Below are positions 28,190 through 37,119 of a DNA stretch of 64,000 nt, piece by piece. Below the pieces are notes generated by a model that was given only the letters and a program-made list of their open reading frames with translations, was not told where the DNA came from and searched no databases. The stretch spans positions 24,662 to 88,661 of the forward strand of contig NZ_AUPZ01000003.1 in NCBI RefSeq assembly GCF_000445475.1, read 5' to 3'. The DNA is from Sulfurimonas hongkongensis. GTDB taxonomy: Bacteria; Campylobacterota; Campylobacteria; Campylobacterales; Sulfurimonadaceae. Both the position numbers and the translations under genes were made by a program. Each line of letters begins with the position of its first letter. Position 1 is the stretch's first letter.

Positions 28190-29470
28190 TTAGTGTATAG
28201 GAGTTCTATCATCTGGTCCTAAGTAGAGTTGGCGTGGGCGGGCTATTTTTATGGTCTCTTGTTCTTTTAGCTCTATCCACTGAGATATCCAACCTGGCGT
28301 TCTTCCTATTACAAAAATAACAGCAAACATATCTTTTGGAATTTTTAGAGCTTGGAGTATAAGACCTGAGTAGAAGTCTATGTTTGGATATAAATTTCTA
28401 CTAATAAAGTACTCATCATTTAAAGCGATATTTTCTATCTTGTTAGCCACAGCCACAAGTTCACTATCTATCCCTAACTCTTCTATAAGTTCATCTCTGA
28501 TTTTTTTGAGAATCTTTGCACGAGGATCAAAGTTTTTATATACACGATGTCCAAATCCCATCAGCCTAAAAGGATCATCTTTATCTTTTGCACGAGCTAT
28601 AAACTCATCAACTCTATCAACTGTACCAATCATCTCTAACTGACGAATAACTGACTCATTTGCTCCACCATGAGCACGACCCCATAAAGCACCTATGCCA
28701 GCACTAATAGCTGCATATGGATGTGCATGAGTTGAGCCGAGATTACGCACAGCAGTTGTAGACGCATTTTGCTCATGGTCAGCATGAAGAGTAAAGATAG
28801 TATCTAGTGCTTTTATCTCAATAGCAGTTAGATCTACATGTTTGTGAGGATAAGCTCTCATCATATAGAGAAAATTTTCTGTAAAACCTTTTTGTAGATC
28901 TGGATAGATGATAGGAAGACCATTTGAGTATCTATATGAAAAAGCAGCTATAGTAGGGATTTTGGCGATAATCCTGTTTGCCATCTCCATATACTCTTCT
29001 GGCGAGTCTATATCTAAGTGATCAAAGTAAAAAGTAGAGAGTGCTGAGACGCCAGCAGATAAAATGGCCATAGGATGAGCTTGATCTACAAATGAGTCAA
29101 AGAGCTTTTTCATTCCCTCATGAATAAACGAGCGTTTTGCCATCTCTTCTTTAAAACTATCAAGTTCTTCTTTAGTCGGAAGTTCTTTGTTTAAAAGCAA
29201 ATATGCAGTATCAAGGAATGTTTTTTTAGTTGCAAGATATGAGATATCATATCCTCTATACATCAACTTACCCTTATCTCCATCTATGTAAGTTATCTTA
29301 GAGCGACAAGATGCAGTAGATGTATAACCTCTATCAAAGGTAAACATTCCCGTCTCTTTATAAAAGGTTGAAATATCGACAACAGAAGGACCAACTGTTG
29401 CTTCTAAGATAGGAAGCTCATATGACTTCCCATCTCTGTTGTCTATCAGTGTTACTGTATTGTTACTCAT
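28190..29470 (-). CDS. gltA: Citrate synthase
   Basis: A 426-residue type II citrate synthase. Catalytic histidines are in LHADHEQNAST and the GHRVYKNFDPRA stretch, and the Asp is in NIDFYSGLILQAL. The N-terminal small beta domain is present. It condenses acetyl-CoA and oxaloacetate; in this phylum it may serve an incomplete or reductive TCA cycle. Confidence 0.96.
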   Translation of the reverse strand: MSNNTVTLIDNRDGKSYELPILEATVGPSVVDISTFYKETGMFTFDRGYTSTASCRSKITYIDGDKGKLMYRGYDISYLATKKTFLDTAYLLLNKELPTKEELDSFKEEMAKRSFIHEGMKKLFDSFVDQAHPMAILSAGVSALSTFYFDHLDIDSPEEYMEMANRIIAKIPTIAAFSYRYSNGLPIIYPDLQKGFTENFLYMMRAYPHKHVDLTAIEIKALDTIFTLHADHEQNASTTAVRNLGSTHAHPYAAISAGIGALWGRAHGGANESVIRQLEMIGTVDRVDEFIARAKDKDDPFRLMGFGHRVYKNFDPRAKILKKIRDELIEELGIDSELVAVANKIENIALNDEYFISRNLYPNIDFYSGLILQALKIPKDMFAVIFVIGRTPGWISQWIELKEQETIKIARPRQLYLGPDDRTPIH

Positions 29471-29529
29471 TTGTCTAGCCTTTACATTGATAATTACGAA
29501 TTATTATATCATATAAATTTTATATGAGT

Positions 29530-30885
29530 TTATAAAACAGTTGCAAAAACATTTCCTCTTCTAAAGATATAAAATCTTTTCTTCTCTTGACTTTTAGTAG
29601 CAGATTTAAAGTCAGCTATATCTTTTATCTCCATTTGCTCTATTTGAATTATAATATCACCTTTTGCTATACCAATACTAAAAGCTTCACTGTTTGCATC
29701 TACACTTTCAACTAAAACTCCACCTGAGATATAAGTGTTGTTTTGTAAAACTCTTTGTGCCTCTTTTGGAAGTTCTACTACATTTAGACCTTTATAGTTT
29801 ATATTTGCATTAGATAATTTTTTGTTTAGTGAGCCTAGCTCTACATTTACTATATCTATCTTTTTGTCTCGTAGAAACTTCATATTTACAACTTTTGATG
29901 GTTGATATGAACCTACTATATTTTTTAACATACTAGCATTTTGTATCTTTTTACCATCTATTGAGATGATAAGGTCTCCTCTTTTTAGTCCAGCCTTATG
30001 TGCGGGAGAATCTTCTTCAACGCTGATGATTAGGGCTCCATACTCATTGTCATAAAAACTACTCATATCTTCATTAATATCAGCAATGCCAACACCTAGA
30101 TATGCTCGTGTGTATTTACCACTGTCAATGAGTTGTGAGGCTATTGAGGTAACCATATTTGATGGTATTGCTAGTCCTATGCCATCATTACCGCCACTTC
30201 TTGAGATGATAGCAGAGTTGATGCCTATGAGATGTCCAGCAGAGTTTACAAGTGCACCGCCAGAGTTACCAGGATTTATAGAGGCATCAGTCTGTATAAA
30301 GTCTTCATACTCAACTATTCCGATGCCATTTCTTCCAGTAGCTGAGACTATTCCTTGCGTTATAGTCTCACCAACTCCAAAAGGATTTCCAAGAGCAAAG
30401 ACTACATCTCCAACCCTAACATTATCAGAGTTATAAAAAGTAACTGCATTTAAGCCATCTGCATCTATCTTTATAATGGCTATATCACTCTTTGCATCAC
30501 TGCCAATTAGTTTTGCTTTATAACTTTTTTTCTTATCAACTAGACTCACTTTTATCTCATCAGCACCATCAACTACATGGTTGTTAGTAACAATATAACC
30601 ATCCTTTGAGATGATAACACCACTTCCTGATGTTCCTTGTGGAATCCTTGGTCGTTCAAAAAAGAATGGATTTTGATATCCTCTTTGAGCAGTTATAGTC
30701 TTTTTAGTAGATATATTTACAACACTTGTTCTAATACCTTTTAAAACATTGTTATAAGAGAGGATAAAATTTTGGCTTGTGGGATTTTTTCGCTGAGTGT
30801 TTTCATCAGCATATTTGAAGTTCACCCCATCTTTAGCATTTAGTAAAGATAGAGAGACTAAACATATTAGAAGTATCTTTTTCAT
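29530..30885 (-). CDS. htrA: Periplasmic serine protease of the HtrA/DegP family
   Basis: A 451-residue exported protease with a signal peptide (MKKILLICLVSLSLLNA). The triad is His in TNNHVVDGADEI, Asp in SDAKSDIAIIKID, and Ser in NPGNSGGALVNSAG. Two PDZ domains follow (from about residues 265 and 360). It degrades or refolds damaged envelope proteins. No regulatory element is obvious upstream. Confidence 0.96.
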   Translation of the reverse strand: MKKILLICLVSLSLLNAKDGVNFKYADENTQRKNPTSQNFILSYNNVLKGIRTSVVNISTKKTITAQRGYQNPFFFERPRIPQGTSGSGVIISKDGYIVTNNHVVDGADEIKVSLVDKKKSYKAKLIGSDAKSDIAIIKIDADGLNAVTFYNSDNVRVGDVVFALGNPFGVGETITQGIVSATGRNGIGIVEYEDFIQTDASINPGNSGGALVNSAGHLIGINSAIISRSGGNDGIGLAIPSNMVTSIASQLIDSGKYTRAYLGVGIADINEDMSSFYDNEYGALIISVEEDSPAHKAGLKRGDLIISIDGKKIQNASMLKNIVGSYQPSKVVNMKFLRDKKIDIVNVELGSLNKKLSNANINYKGLNVVELPKEAQRVLQNNTYISGGVLVESVDANSEAFSIGIAKGDIIIQIEQMEIKDIADFKSATKSQEKKRFYIFRRGNVFATVL

Positions 30886-30976
30886 CTGTTTTTCCTTAAT
30901 AATGAAATAACAAAGTTTATAAGTATTAAGTTTACAAAGTACTAACGAATATATAACGATTGGTTAACAAGCTATT

Positions 30977-31360
30977 TTACATAAAAGTTTTTATGCTCTC
31001 AGCCATTCCAAAATCTGGATGTTTTTTTGGGTCAAGGACTGCTTGGGCTATAGTCATATTATCGTTGTTTATAACTATAGGTGCTAGAAAGTTTACAGTA
31101 GAGTTTTCAAGAGGTTTTTGAATAACTACAATGTTGTAAGCACTAAGACTAGAATCCTCTTTTATATCTAAGAGAATTTTTATATCTGATTTTATATCAA
31201 AAGAGTACTCTCTTAATTCATAAGGGTTTACCACAGTAAAAGAGATATTTTTATTATCTATATCCCTTATCGTTGAAAATAGGTTATCAATCTGAACTAT
31301 TTCTACATTCATTGTCTCTTCAAAACCTAATATACTACCCTTTACTTTATACTTTTGCAT
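30977..31360 (-). CDS. fliW: Flagellar assembly factor FliW
   Basis: A 127-residue protein with the FliW pattern: VKGSILGFEE at the start, SFTVVNPYELREYSFDI in the middle, and YNIVVIQKPLENSTVNFLAPIVINNDN, then AQAVLDPKKHPDFGM. FliW binds CsrA and flagellin and so couples flagellin level to translation. It is the last gene of a nrdA - unknown - fliW run with gaps of about ten bases or less. No csrA is in the window. Confidence 0.93.
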   Translation of the reverse strand: MQKYKVKGSILGFEETMNVEIVQIDNLFSTIRDIDNKNISFTVVNPYELREYSFDIKSDIKILLDIKEDSSLSAYNIVVIQKPLENSTVNFLAPIVINNDNMTIAQAVLDPKKHPDFGMAESIKTFM

Positions 31361-31370
31361 CAGCTTCTCC

Positions 31371-31736
31371 TTAAAATTGCCCCTCTTTGTACTTGATACT
31401 AGAAGATATTATGTAGCATAAAGCATTTTTTATGCCAAATTCATCATCATAATTTCCAACACCAAATACAAATATGCCATCACTGCTTAAAAGAGTAAGC
31501 CCATTACTCATGTCTACAAAAGATAGTTTATCATTTTTAATAAGTCCTGCATCGCTAACATCATTAAACTCTAAAGTTATAGTTACCCAGTCAAAGTCCC
31601 TAGAACTATCTTGAGTAGTTATAACAACTCTTATAACACTTTTTGATAGAATTTCAATAGAACGAAACTCTGCATCTATAAAATTATCAAATCTTGAGCA
31701 AAAATTTTCAAGATTTTTTGCAAGTAGAGGTTTCAT
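31371..31736 (-). CDS. Conserved-looking small protein of unknown function
   Basis: A 121-residue soluble protein, beta-rich by pattern, with two cysteines and no signal peptide or membrane segment. It starts MKPLLAKNLENFCSRFDNFI. It lies one base after the nrdA stop and ten bases before fliW, on the same strand, so it is in the same transcript. I do not recognise it; a role near flagellar regulation is only suggested by position. Confidence 0.7.
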   Translation of the reverse strand: MKPLLAKNLENFCSRFDNFIDAEFRSIEILSKSVIRVVITTQDSSRDFDWVTITLEFNDVSDAGLIKNDKLSFVDMSNGLTLLSSDGIFVFGVGNYDDEFGIKNALCYIISSSIKYKEGQF

Positions 31737-31737
31737 C

Positions 31738-34104
31738 TTATTGACAACCTACACACTCCATACTTCTATCTTCAACATCATTTGATACCTCAGGAGATTG
31801 TGAGCGAAGATAGTAAGTTGATTTTAAACCCAGCTTCCAAGCTAACATATAGATCTCATTTAAGTATCGTCCACTCGCTTTATCAAGCGTTATAAAAATA
31901 TTTAGACTCTGACCTTGGTCTAGCCACTTTTGTCTGATGGCTGCTGCTTTTATAAGTGCAGTTTGGTTCAAATCATATGCAGGTGTATAGTAAGCCCAAG
32001 TCTCTGGTGAGAGGTTTGGAACGACTACTGGGATAAGTCCGCTAAGATTCTCTTCAAACCACTTTCTCTTAAAAACAGGCTCTATGGCTTGAGTGGTTCC
32101 AGTAAGGATGGAGATAGAACTCGTTGGTGCTATTGCCATCAGATAACCATTTCTCATACCTTGCTTTTTAACTCTCTCTCTTAGTTCGTCCCACTCATAA
32201 GTAGATGCAAACAAGCCTCCACGATCAACTAGGTTTCTAACTTCTGCATTTGCATGATCCATCGGCATAATTCCCCTGCTCCATTGTGAACCCTCAAAGT
32301 CAGCATAACTTCCTTTTTCTAAAGCTAAATTAGATGATGCAGAGATAGCATTATAACTAATAGCTTCCATAACTTCATCTATCTTGTCAAAGTGTTCTTG
32401 CGTTCCCCATGATATACCTTGTTCAGCTAACATTTGAGCCTCACCCATAACACCTAAACCAATAGAACGACTCTTCATGTTAGTTCGTTTTACTTTTTCT
32501 ATAGGATAGAAGTTAAGGTCTATAACATTATCCAAACAACGAATAGCAATAGGCACAACTCTATCTATATCCTCTTTAGTGTTTACGCGAGAGAGATTAA
32601 CAGATGCTAAGTTACAAACAGCAGTATCGCCGTTTATTTTCTCTTTTTCAACTACATAAACTGGCAGTCCGCCAAGTGAATCAAGTGCAGTTATCTTCTT
32701 AGCAGGCTTACGAGCGCCACTATCAACAGTTACTATTTCATCTTCTTCATAAGAAACAAAGTCTCCATTTTCAAAGATAAGCTTTATCTTATAGTGGTTT
32801 GGTTTGGTGTTTTGAAATATCTCTGTGCAAAGGTTTGAACTTCTTATAACACCAACATGGTTGTTAGGGTTAGCTCTATTTGCATTATCTTTAAAACATA
32901 AAAAAGGTGAACCAGTTTCAAAGTAAGATGTTAGTATCTTTTTCCAAAGATTTTTAGCCTTTATCTTCTCTTTTATAATGCTCTCATCTTCTTCAAGTTC
33001 CATATAACGTTTGTCAAACTCATCTCCATAAAGTGTTGCCAGCTCTCTCACGTCGTAAGGGTCAAAAAGTGTCCAGATGCCATCTTCTTGAACCCTTCTT
33101 AAAAAGAGATCATTTAACCACATAGATGGAAAAAGGTCATGTGCGCGGCGACGCTCTTCTCCAGAGTTTTTCTTTAAATCTAAAAAGTCATTTATATCTA
33201 TATGCCAAGGTTCCATATAAACTGCAATAGCACCCTTTCTAGTTCCTAACTGATCTACCGCAATAGCGATATCGTTTGTTATCTTTAAAAACGGAACAGT
33301 TCCACCAGCTGCATTTTTATGTCCATCTATGTATGAACCCATAGAACGAATACCAGTCCAATCCCAACCGATGCCTCCACCAAACTTAGAGAGCATTGCC
33401 ATCTCAGCATAAGAGTCAAAGATTCCCTCAATATTATCAGGAGTAGAACCAATATAGCAAGATGAGAGTTGATGCCTAGTTGTTCTTGCATTTGAGAGAG
33501 TTGGAGTTGCAAGCATAACTTGAAACTGAGATACCATATCGTAGAACTTAATAGCCCACTCATGCTTATCCTCTTCTCTTTGAGCTAGAAACATTGCTAT
33601 AGCCATAAACATATGCTGAGGAAGTTCTATGGGATTTGAATTTCTATCTTTTATAAGATATCTATCATAAAGGGTCTTTACACCAAGATAGTTAAAGAGC
33701 ATGTCTCTCTCTGGTTTTATGTGTTTATTTAATTTTTCAAGGTCATACATCTGGGCTAAACCTTGAAGAAGTCTGCCCTCTTTTTCGCCTCTTTTGAAGT
33801 ACTTCTCAAGCGTATCATAGCCTGTAAAACCATTTACTTGATGGTAGAGGTTAAACATAAAGAGTCTAGATGCAACAAAGGTCCAGTTTGGTGCATCTAT
33901 ATCTATCTTATCAACTGCGGTTTTTATAAGAGTTTGTTGAATCTCTTTAGAAGTAATACCATCACGAAACTGTATTTGAGCATCAACTTCTAGTTCACTC
34001 TGAGATACATTTTCAAGTCCTTCAATAGCTGCTGAAGTATATTTTTGTATCTTTGTAATGTCAAGAGGCTCTGTTCTGCCATTTCTTTTTATAACTGTAA
34101 TCAT
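31738..34104 (-). CDS. nrdA: Ribonucleotide reductase class Ia large subunit NrdA
   Basis: A 788-residue protein. The N-terminal ATP-cone (VIKRNGRTEPLDITKI) senses ATP/dATP. The active site has the paired Cys in SSCYIGS and NLCTEI (Asn, Cys, Glu), and the redox pair CVGCQ is at the C-terminus. It reduces ribonucleoside diphosphates with NrdB. I choose the ATG at 34104 over one 15 bases upstream, because GGAG lies nine bases before it and because it overlaps the stop of a 30-residue frame by ATGA. Confidence 0.96.
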   Translation of the reverse strand: MITVIKRNGRTEPLDITKIQKYTSAAIEGLENVSQSELEVDAQIQFRDGITSKEIQQTLIKTAVDKIDIDAPNWTFVASRLFMFNLYHQVNGFTGYDTLEKYFKRGEKEGRLLQGLAQMYDLEKLNKHIKPERDMLFNYLGVKTLYDRYLIKDRNSNPIELPQHMFMAIAMFLAQREEDKHEWAIKFYDMVSQFQVMLATPTLSNARTTRHQLSSCYIGSTPDNIEGIFDSYAEMAMLSKFGGGIGWDWTGIRSMGSYIDGHKNAAGGTVPFLKITNDIAIAVDQLGTRKGAIAVYMEPWHIDINDFLDLKKNSGEERRRAHDLFPSMWLNDLFLRRVQEDGIWTLFDPYDVRELATLYGDEFDKRYMELEEDESIIKEKIKAKNLWKKILTSYFETGSPFLCFKDNANRANPNNHVGVIRSSNLCTEIFQNTKPNHYKIKLIFENGDFVSYEEDEIVTVDSGARKPAKKITALDSLGGLPVYVVEKEKINGDTAVCNLASVNLSRVNTKEDIDRVVPIAIRCLDNVIDLNFYPIEKVKRTNMKSRSIGLGVMGEAQMLAEQGISWGTQEHFDKIDEVMEAISYNAISASSNLALEKGSYADFEGSQWSRGIMPMDHANAEVRNLVDRGGLFASTYEWDELRERVKKQGMRNGYLMAIAPTSSISILTGTTQAIEPVFKRKWFEENLSGLIPVVVPNLSPETWAYYTPAYDLNQTALIKAAAIRQKWLDQGQSLNIFITLDKASGRYLNEIYMLAWKLGLKSTYYLRSQSPEVSNDVEDRSMECVGCQ

Positions 34105-34193
34105 TTTGATAGGCTCCATCCCAATAGTGTTATTACTGACAATATTGCTTTCATAACTTCTTTATCAATTTTTAATGAGAAATTAAATTTCAT
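34101..34193 (-). CDS. 30-residue leader peptide overlapping the nrdA start
   Basis: An ATG at 34191-34193, preceded by AGAAGGATTAAA (a good ribosome site), opens a 30-residue frame beginning MKFNFSLKIDKEVMKAILSV with a hydrophobic second half (TLLGWSLSK). Its TGA (34101-34103) overlaps the nrdA ATG as ATGA, so translation of nrdA would be coupled to it. It may be a leader peptide or a tiny membrane protein. It is too short to place in a family. Confidence 0.55.
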   Translation of the reverse strand: MKFNFSLKIDKEVMKAILSVITLLGWSLSK

Positions 34194-34251
34194 TTTAATC
34201 CTTCTATTTGAGTGTTGTAAGTATACATATAAAACATTTTATTTTATCGAA

Positions 34252-34427
34252 TGCTCTGAACAATTATTAAGTTGCATCCTGAATCAAGTTCAGGATGACA
34301 GTTTGTTTGTTCAGAATGACGGTTTGTCTATTCTAAATAACAGTTTGTCTATTCTAAATAACGCGTGTTTCGTCATTACGTGCTTGAGGCGGAATCTAGT
34401 TTATAGATTAATCAGAGGGTTCAATTA
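34252..34427. repeat. Composite dispersed repeat, copy C
   Basis: The left end TGCTCTGAACAATTAT (34252-34267) and the right end from GGAATCTAG (34391) to TCAATTA (34427) match the ends of the copy at 37778-37931, which lies in the opposite orientation. The interior is different: a palindrome ATCCTGAA/TTCAGGAT (34276-34296) and a tandem array. The right end contains the purB stop codon (34421-34423). Confidence 0.65.
34289..34372. repeat. Four tandem units of 21 bases
   Basis: The units start at 34289, 34310, 34331 and 34352; the first reads TTCAGGATGACAGTTTGTTTG and later ones are degraded copies (TTCAGAATGAC..., TTCTAAATAAC...). It appears to have grown from the right arm of the palindrome in the composite repeat. 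Confidence 0.6.
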
Positions 34428-35749
34428 AACACCCTATTAAAAATCGCATCTACATTTTTAGTGTAGTAGTCATAATTAAAACATTCACGGATTTGTTCTT
34501 CGTTAAGTGAACTCCTTAGCTCCTCATCTGCTAGTAAGTGGTTAAGATATAAGCTCTCACCTTTTTCATTTGTAGTAGCTTTGCCTTGTTGTATCTCTTC
34601 CCAAACCTTCATAGCATTTCTTTGAACAATACGATAAGCATCTTCACGAGATACACCTTGAAGCGGCAATTCTAAAAGAACTCTTTGAGAAAAAACAAGT
34701 CCACCAGTTAGGTTTAGATTTCTCATCATATTTTCAGGGTAAACTGTTAGGTTTGCTATAACGTTATTCATACGGTGTAACATAAAGTCAGAAGTGATAA
34801 ATGCATCTGGTAGCCAAAATCTCTCAGTTGAAGAGTGAGAGATATCACGCTCATGCCAAAGAGCAACATTTTCCATCGCAGGCATCGCATAAGCTCGTAT
34901 CATTCTCGCTAGTCCTGTGATGTTTTCTGTAAGAATAGGGTTACGCTTATGTGGCATAGCAGATGAGCCTTTTTGACCCTTTGCAAAATACTCTTCACAC
35001 TCATAAACTTCTGTTCTTTGCCAGTGACGAACTTGAACAGCAAACTTCTCTATCGTAGATGCCATTAAGGCTAAAGTTGTTGCTAGTCTTGCGTATCTAT
35101 CTCTTTGAATAACTTGGTTGGATGCTGGTGCTGGTTTTAGTCCTAGCTCTTGGCATGTGTACTCTTCAAGCTCTAGAGGTGCGTGAGCAAAGTTACCCAT
35201 AGCTCCACTAACTTGGCCTACAGAGATAACTACCATAGTCTGCTCTAAATTCTCTAGATGTCTAGCCATCTCATCATACCAAACAGCTAAAACAAGGCCA
35301 AAAGTTATAGGCTCGCCATGTATCCCATGACTTCGTCCAACCATAAGAGTCATCTTATGCTCTTGTGCGCGCTTCTTTATAGACTCCATAAGCATCTTTA
35401 CATCTTTAATGATCAACTCTAGTGAGTCTTTCATTTGAAGTGCTACAGCGGTATCTATTGTATCAGATGATGTCATACCATAGTGAAACCATCTTGACTC
35501 ATCCCCAAGTGTTTCAGATACACTTGTTGTAAAAGCTATAAGGTCGTGACGAGTTACAGCTTCTATCTCATCTATGCGCTTAATATCAAAGCTGGCATTT
35601 TTTACAATCTTGTCAGCATCATCTTGTGGAATCTTTCCAAGCCTAGCCCATGCTTTTACAACGGCTTTTTCTACATCTAGCCATGCTTGATATTTTGCTT
35701 GATAAGTCCACTTTGAACTCATCTCTTCTCGTGAGTATCTATCTATCAT
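34421..35749 (-). CDS. purB: Adenylosuccinate lyase
   Basis: A 442-residue lyase with the fumarase-superfamily signature GSSAMPHKRNP and the catalytic His of the MTSSDTIDTAVA region. It splits adenylosuccinate and SAICAR in purine biosynthesis. Its last codons and TGA stop fall in the end of the dispersed repeat at 34252-34427, so the repeat may have supplied the current C-terminus. The start ATG at 35747-35749 is normal. Confidence 0.96.
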   Translation of the reverse strand: MIDRYSREEMSSKWTYQAKYQAWLDVEKAVVKAWARLGKIPQDDADKIVKNASFDIKRIDEIEAVTRHDLIAFTTSVSETLGDESRWFHYGMTSSDTIDTAVALQMKDSLELIIKDVKMLMESIKKRAQEHKMTLMVGRSHGIHGEPITFGLVLAVWYDEMARHLENLEQTMVVISVGQVSGAMGNFAHAPLELEEYTCQELGLKPAPASNQVIQRDRYARLATTLALMASTIEKFAVQVRHWQRTEVYECEEYFAKGQKGSSAMPHKRNPILTENITGLARMIRAYAMPAMENVALWHERDISHSSTERFWLPDAFITSDFMLHRMNNVIANLTVYPENMMRNLNLTGGLVFSQRVLLELPLQGVSREDAYRIVQRNAMKVWEEIQQGKATTNEKGESLYLNHLLADEELRSSLNEEQIRECFNYDYYTKNVDAIFNRVFN

Positions 35750-35852
35750 TATATAAATCCCTTGTGATTTTTATGTTAAGATTTGCACATAAATTAAGTC
35801 ATTGATTCTACATAAATAATTGTAAAGCCTTGATTAAAAAAGGAAGATAATT

Positions 35853-36770
35853 TTGCCATTTATTATAAAAAAAATGTTTGCACCACAGAGGCAAAAAGCA
35901 TTTTTATTTCTTATAAAAGAGTTAGAATATACACAAAAAGAAGCACAAAGACTCATTGCAAAAGGAAGGCTATTTGTAGATGGTAAGCCAATGACAAGAA
36001 CGGCTGGAGAAGTTGAGGGAGAGTTTGAGTTTATATACTTTGAACCCATCACAAGAGGGTTAGAACCAACAGCAGTTTATGATGAGTTTGTTCTCTTTGA
36101 TAAGCCAAGCGGTGTGCTTATTCATCCGCAAAATAGAAAAACTCCCTATTCTCTTATAGATGAACTAAAGTATCAGTTTGGCAGAGATGCAAACATCGCT
36201 CATAGAATAGACCAAGAGACAAGTGGACTTGTTTTGTGTGCTAGAAACAAAGAGAGTGAGAGAGATATTAAAATGATGTTTGAACAAAGAGATATGAAAA
36301 AGAAGTATCTCGCACTTGTTCATGGCGAGCTAAAAGATGAGATGTGTATCGAAGCTCCACTTTTGAGACGTGAAGATGAGAGTGCTATTGTTAGAATGGT
36401 TGTAAAAGTTCATCAAGATGGAAAGCCATCTAAGACAGAGATAAAACCTCTAAAGTATTTTAAAGATAAAGATATGACTCTTGTTGAGTGTTCTCCTCAT
36501 ACTGGAAGACAGCACCAGATAAGAGTGCATTTGTTTCATGTGAAACATTCCATAGTTGGAGATCCTATTTATGGACAGAGCCAAAAAGATATAGTTAGAT
36601 TTTTGGATAAAGAGTTAAGTGATAAAGAGAGAGTAAAACTAAGCGGAGCTACAAGACTTTTACTTCATGCAAATGAGTTGGAGTTTGATCTATATGGAAA
36701 TACTTATAAGATTGAAAGTAGAGTTGATTTTGCTAAAGAGTGTCTTTTATATGTGAATAGCCAATCGTAA
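35853..36770 (+). CDS. RluA-family 23S/tRNA pseudouridine synthase
   Basis: A 305-residue RluA-like synthase. An S4-like RNA-binding part comes first (TQKEAQRLIAKGRLFVDGKPM), then HRIDQETSGLVLCARN with the catalytic Asp, and GRQHQIRVHLFHVKH near residue 225. It isomerises uridine to pseudouridine in rRNA or tRNA; the target site is not predictable. The start is TTG at 35853, with GGAAG six bases upstream; an ATG 21 bases later has no ribosome site. A parS-like site lies in the VKH codons. Confidence 0.9.
   Translation: MPFIIKKMFAPQRQKAFLFLIKELEYTQKEAQRLIAKGRLFVDGKPMTRTAGEVEGEFEFIYFEPITRGLEPTAVYDEFVLFDKPSGVLIHPQNRKTPYSLIDELKYQFGRDANIAHRIDQETSGLVLCARNKESERDIKMMFEQRDMKKKYLALVHGELKDEMCIEAPLLRREDESAIVRMVVKVHQDGKPSKTEIKPLKYFKDKDMTLVECSPHTGRQHQIRVHLFHVKHSIVGDPIYGQSQKDIVRFLDKELSDKERVKLSGATRLLLHANELEFDLYGNTYKIESRVDFAKECLLYVNSQS
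36532..36547. other. parS-like ParB-binding site 1
   Basis: TGTTTCATGTGAAACA differs from the bacterial parS consensus (TGTTTCACGTGAAACA) at one position. It lies inside the pseudouridine synthase gene, about 10.5-12 kb from the origin-like region, a normal place for parS. Confidence 0.65.
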
Positions 36771-36991
36771 TGTGAATAGAAATAACAAGATATTTAAAAG
36801 ACATTTATTCTATAAAATGTTTTTTTTCTTTAATGGGCTTAAAAGCCCTATATTTAGGGATTTTAAGCTAAACAAAAGCATTGTTTTCTCAGCATAATTT
36901 TATATAAAATATTTCTTAAAAAAAGGCTAAATTTTCAAATTTGTATGAGAGAAAGCAAAAGATATTCACAGCTTACAACACAGTGTGAATA
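36751..36991. other. Cluster of four DnaA-box cores
   Basis: TGTGAATA (core of the 9-mer ATGTGAATA) is at 36751-36759 and 36770-36778, then TATTCACA at 36963-36970 and TGTGAATA at 36984-36991. All four share the same 8-base core on one strand or the other. Between the second and third lies AT-rich DNA (36779-36835). The last two also form a hairpin arm pair. This may be a DnaA-titration or reactivation site, or part of a larger origin region. Confidence 0.5.
36838..36867 (+). terminator. Terminator-like hairpin after the pseudouridine synthase
   Basis: CTTAAAAGCCCTA pairs with TAGGGATTTTAAG around a TATT loop, with one G-A mismatch, 68 bases after the stop codon. Confidence 0.5.
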
Positions 36992-37026
36992 CTCCGCTAT
37001 TTAGGCGATTTGTGAAGTTTGCTTTC
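36951..37026. other. Multibranch hairpin of unknown role
   Basis: GAAAGCAAA (36951-36959) pairs with TTTGCTTTC (37018-37026) and encloses the TATTCACA/TGTGAATA arms (36963-36991) and a short CGC/GCG hairpin (36995-37007). It could be a small RNA or a protein-binding DNA structure. No gene or promoter is assigned. Confidence 0.35.
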
Positions 37027-37119
37027 ACTATTTAGTTTAAAGTGGATTAGATTTTACTTTTTATTGTAGACATATAAGATTATATTCTTATAAGAAAAGT
37101 AGGGTATTATTATATTCAT

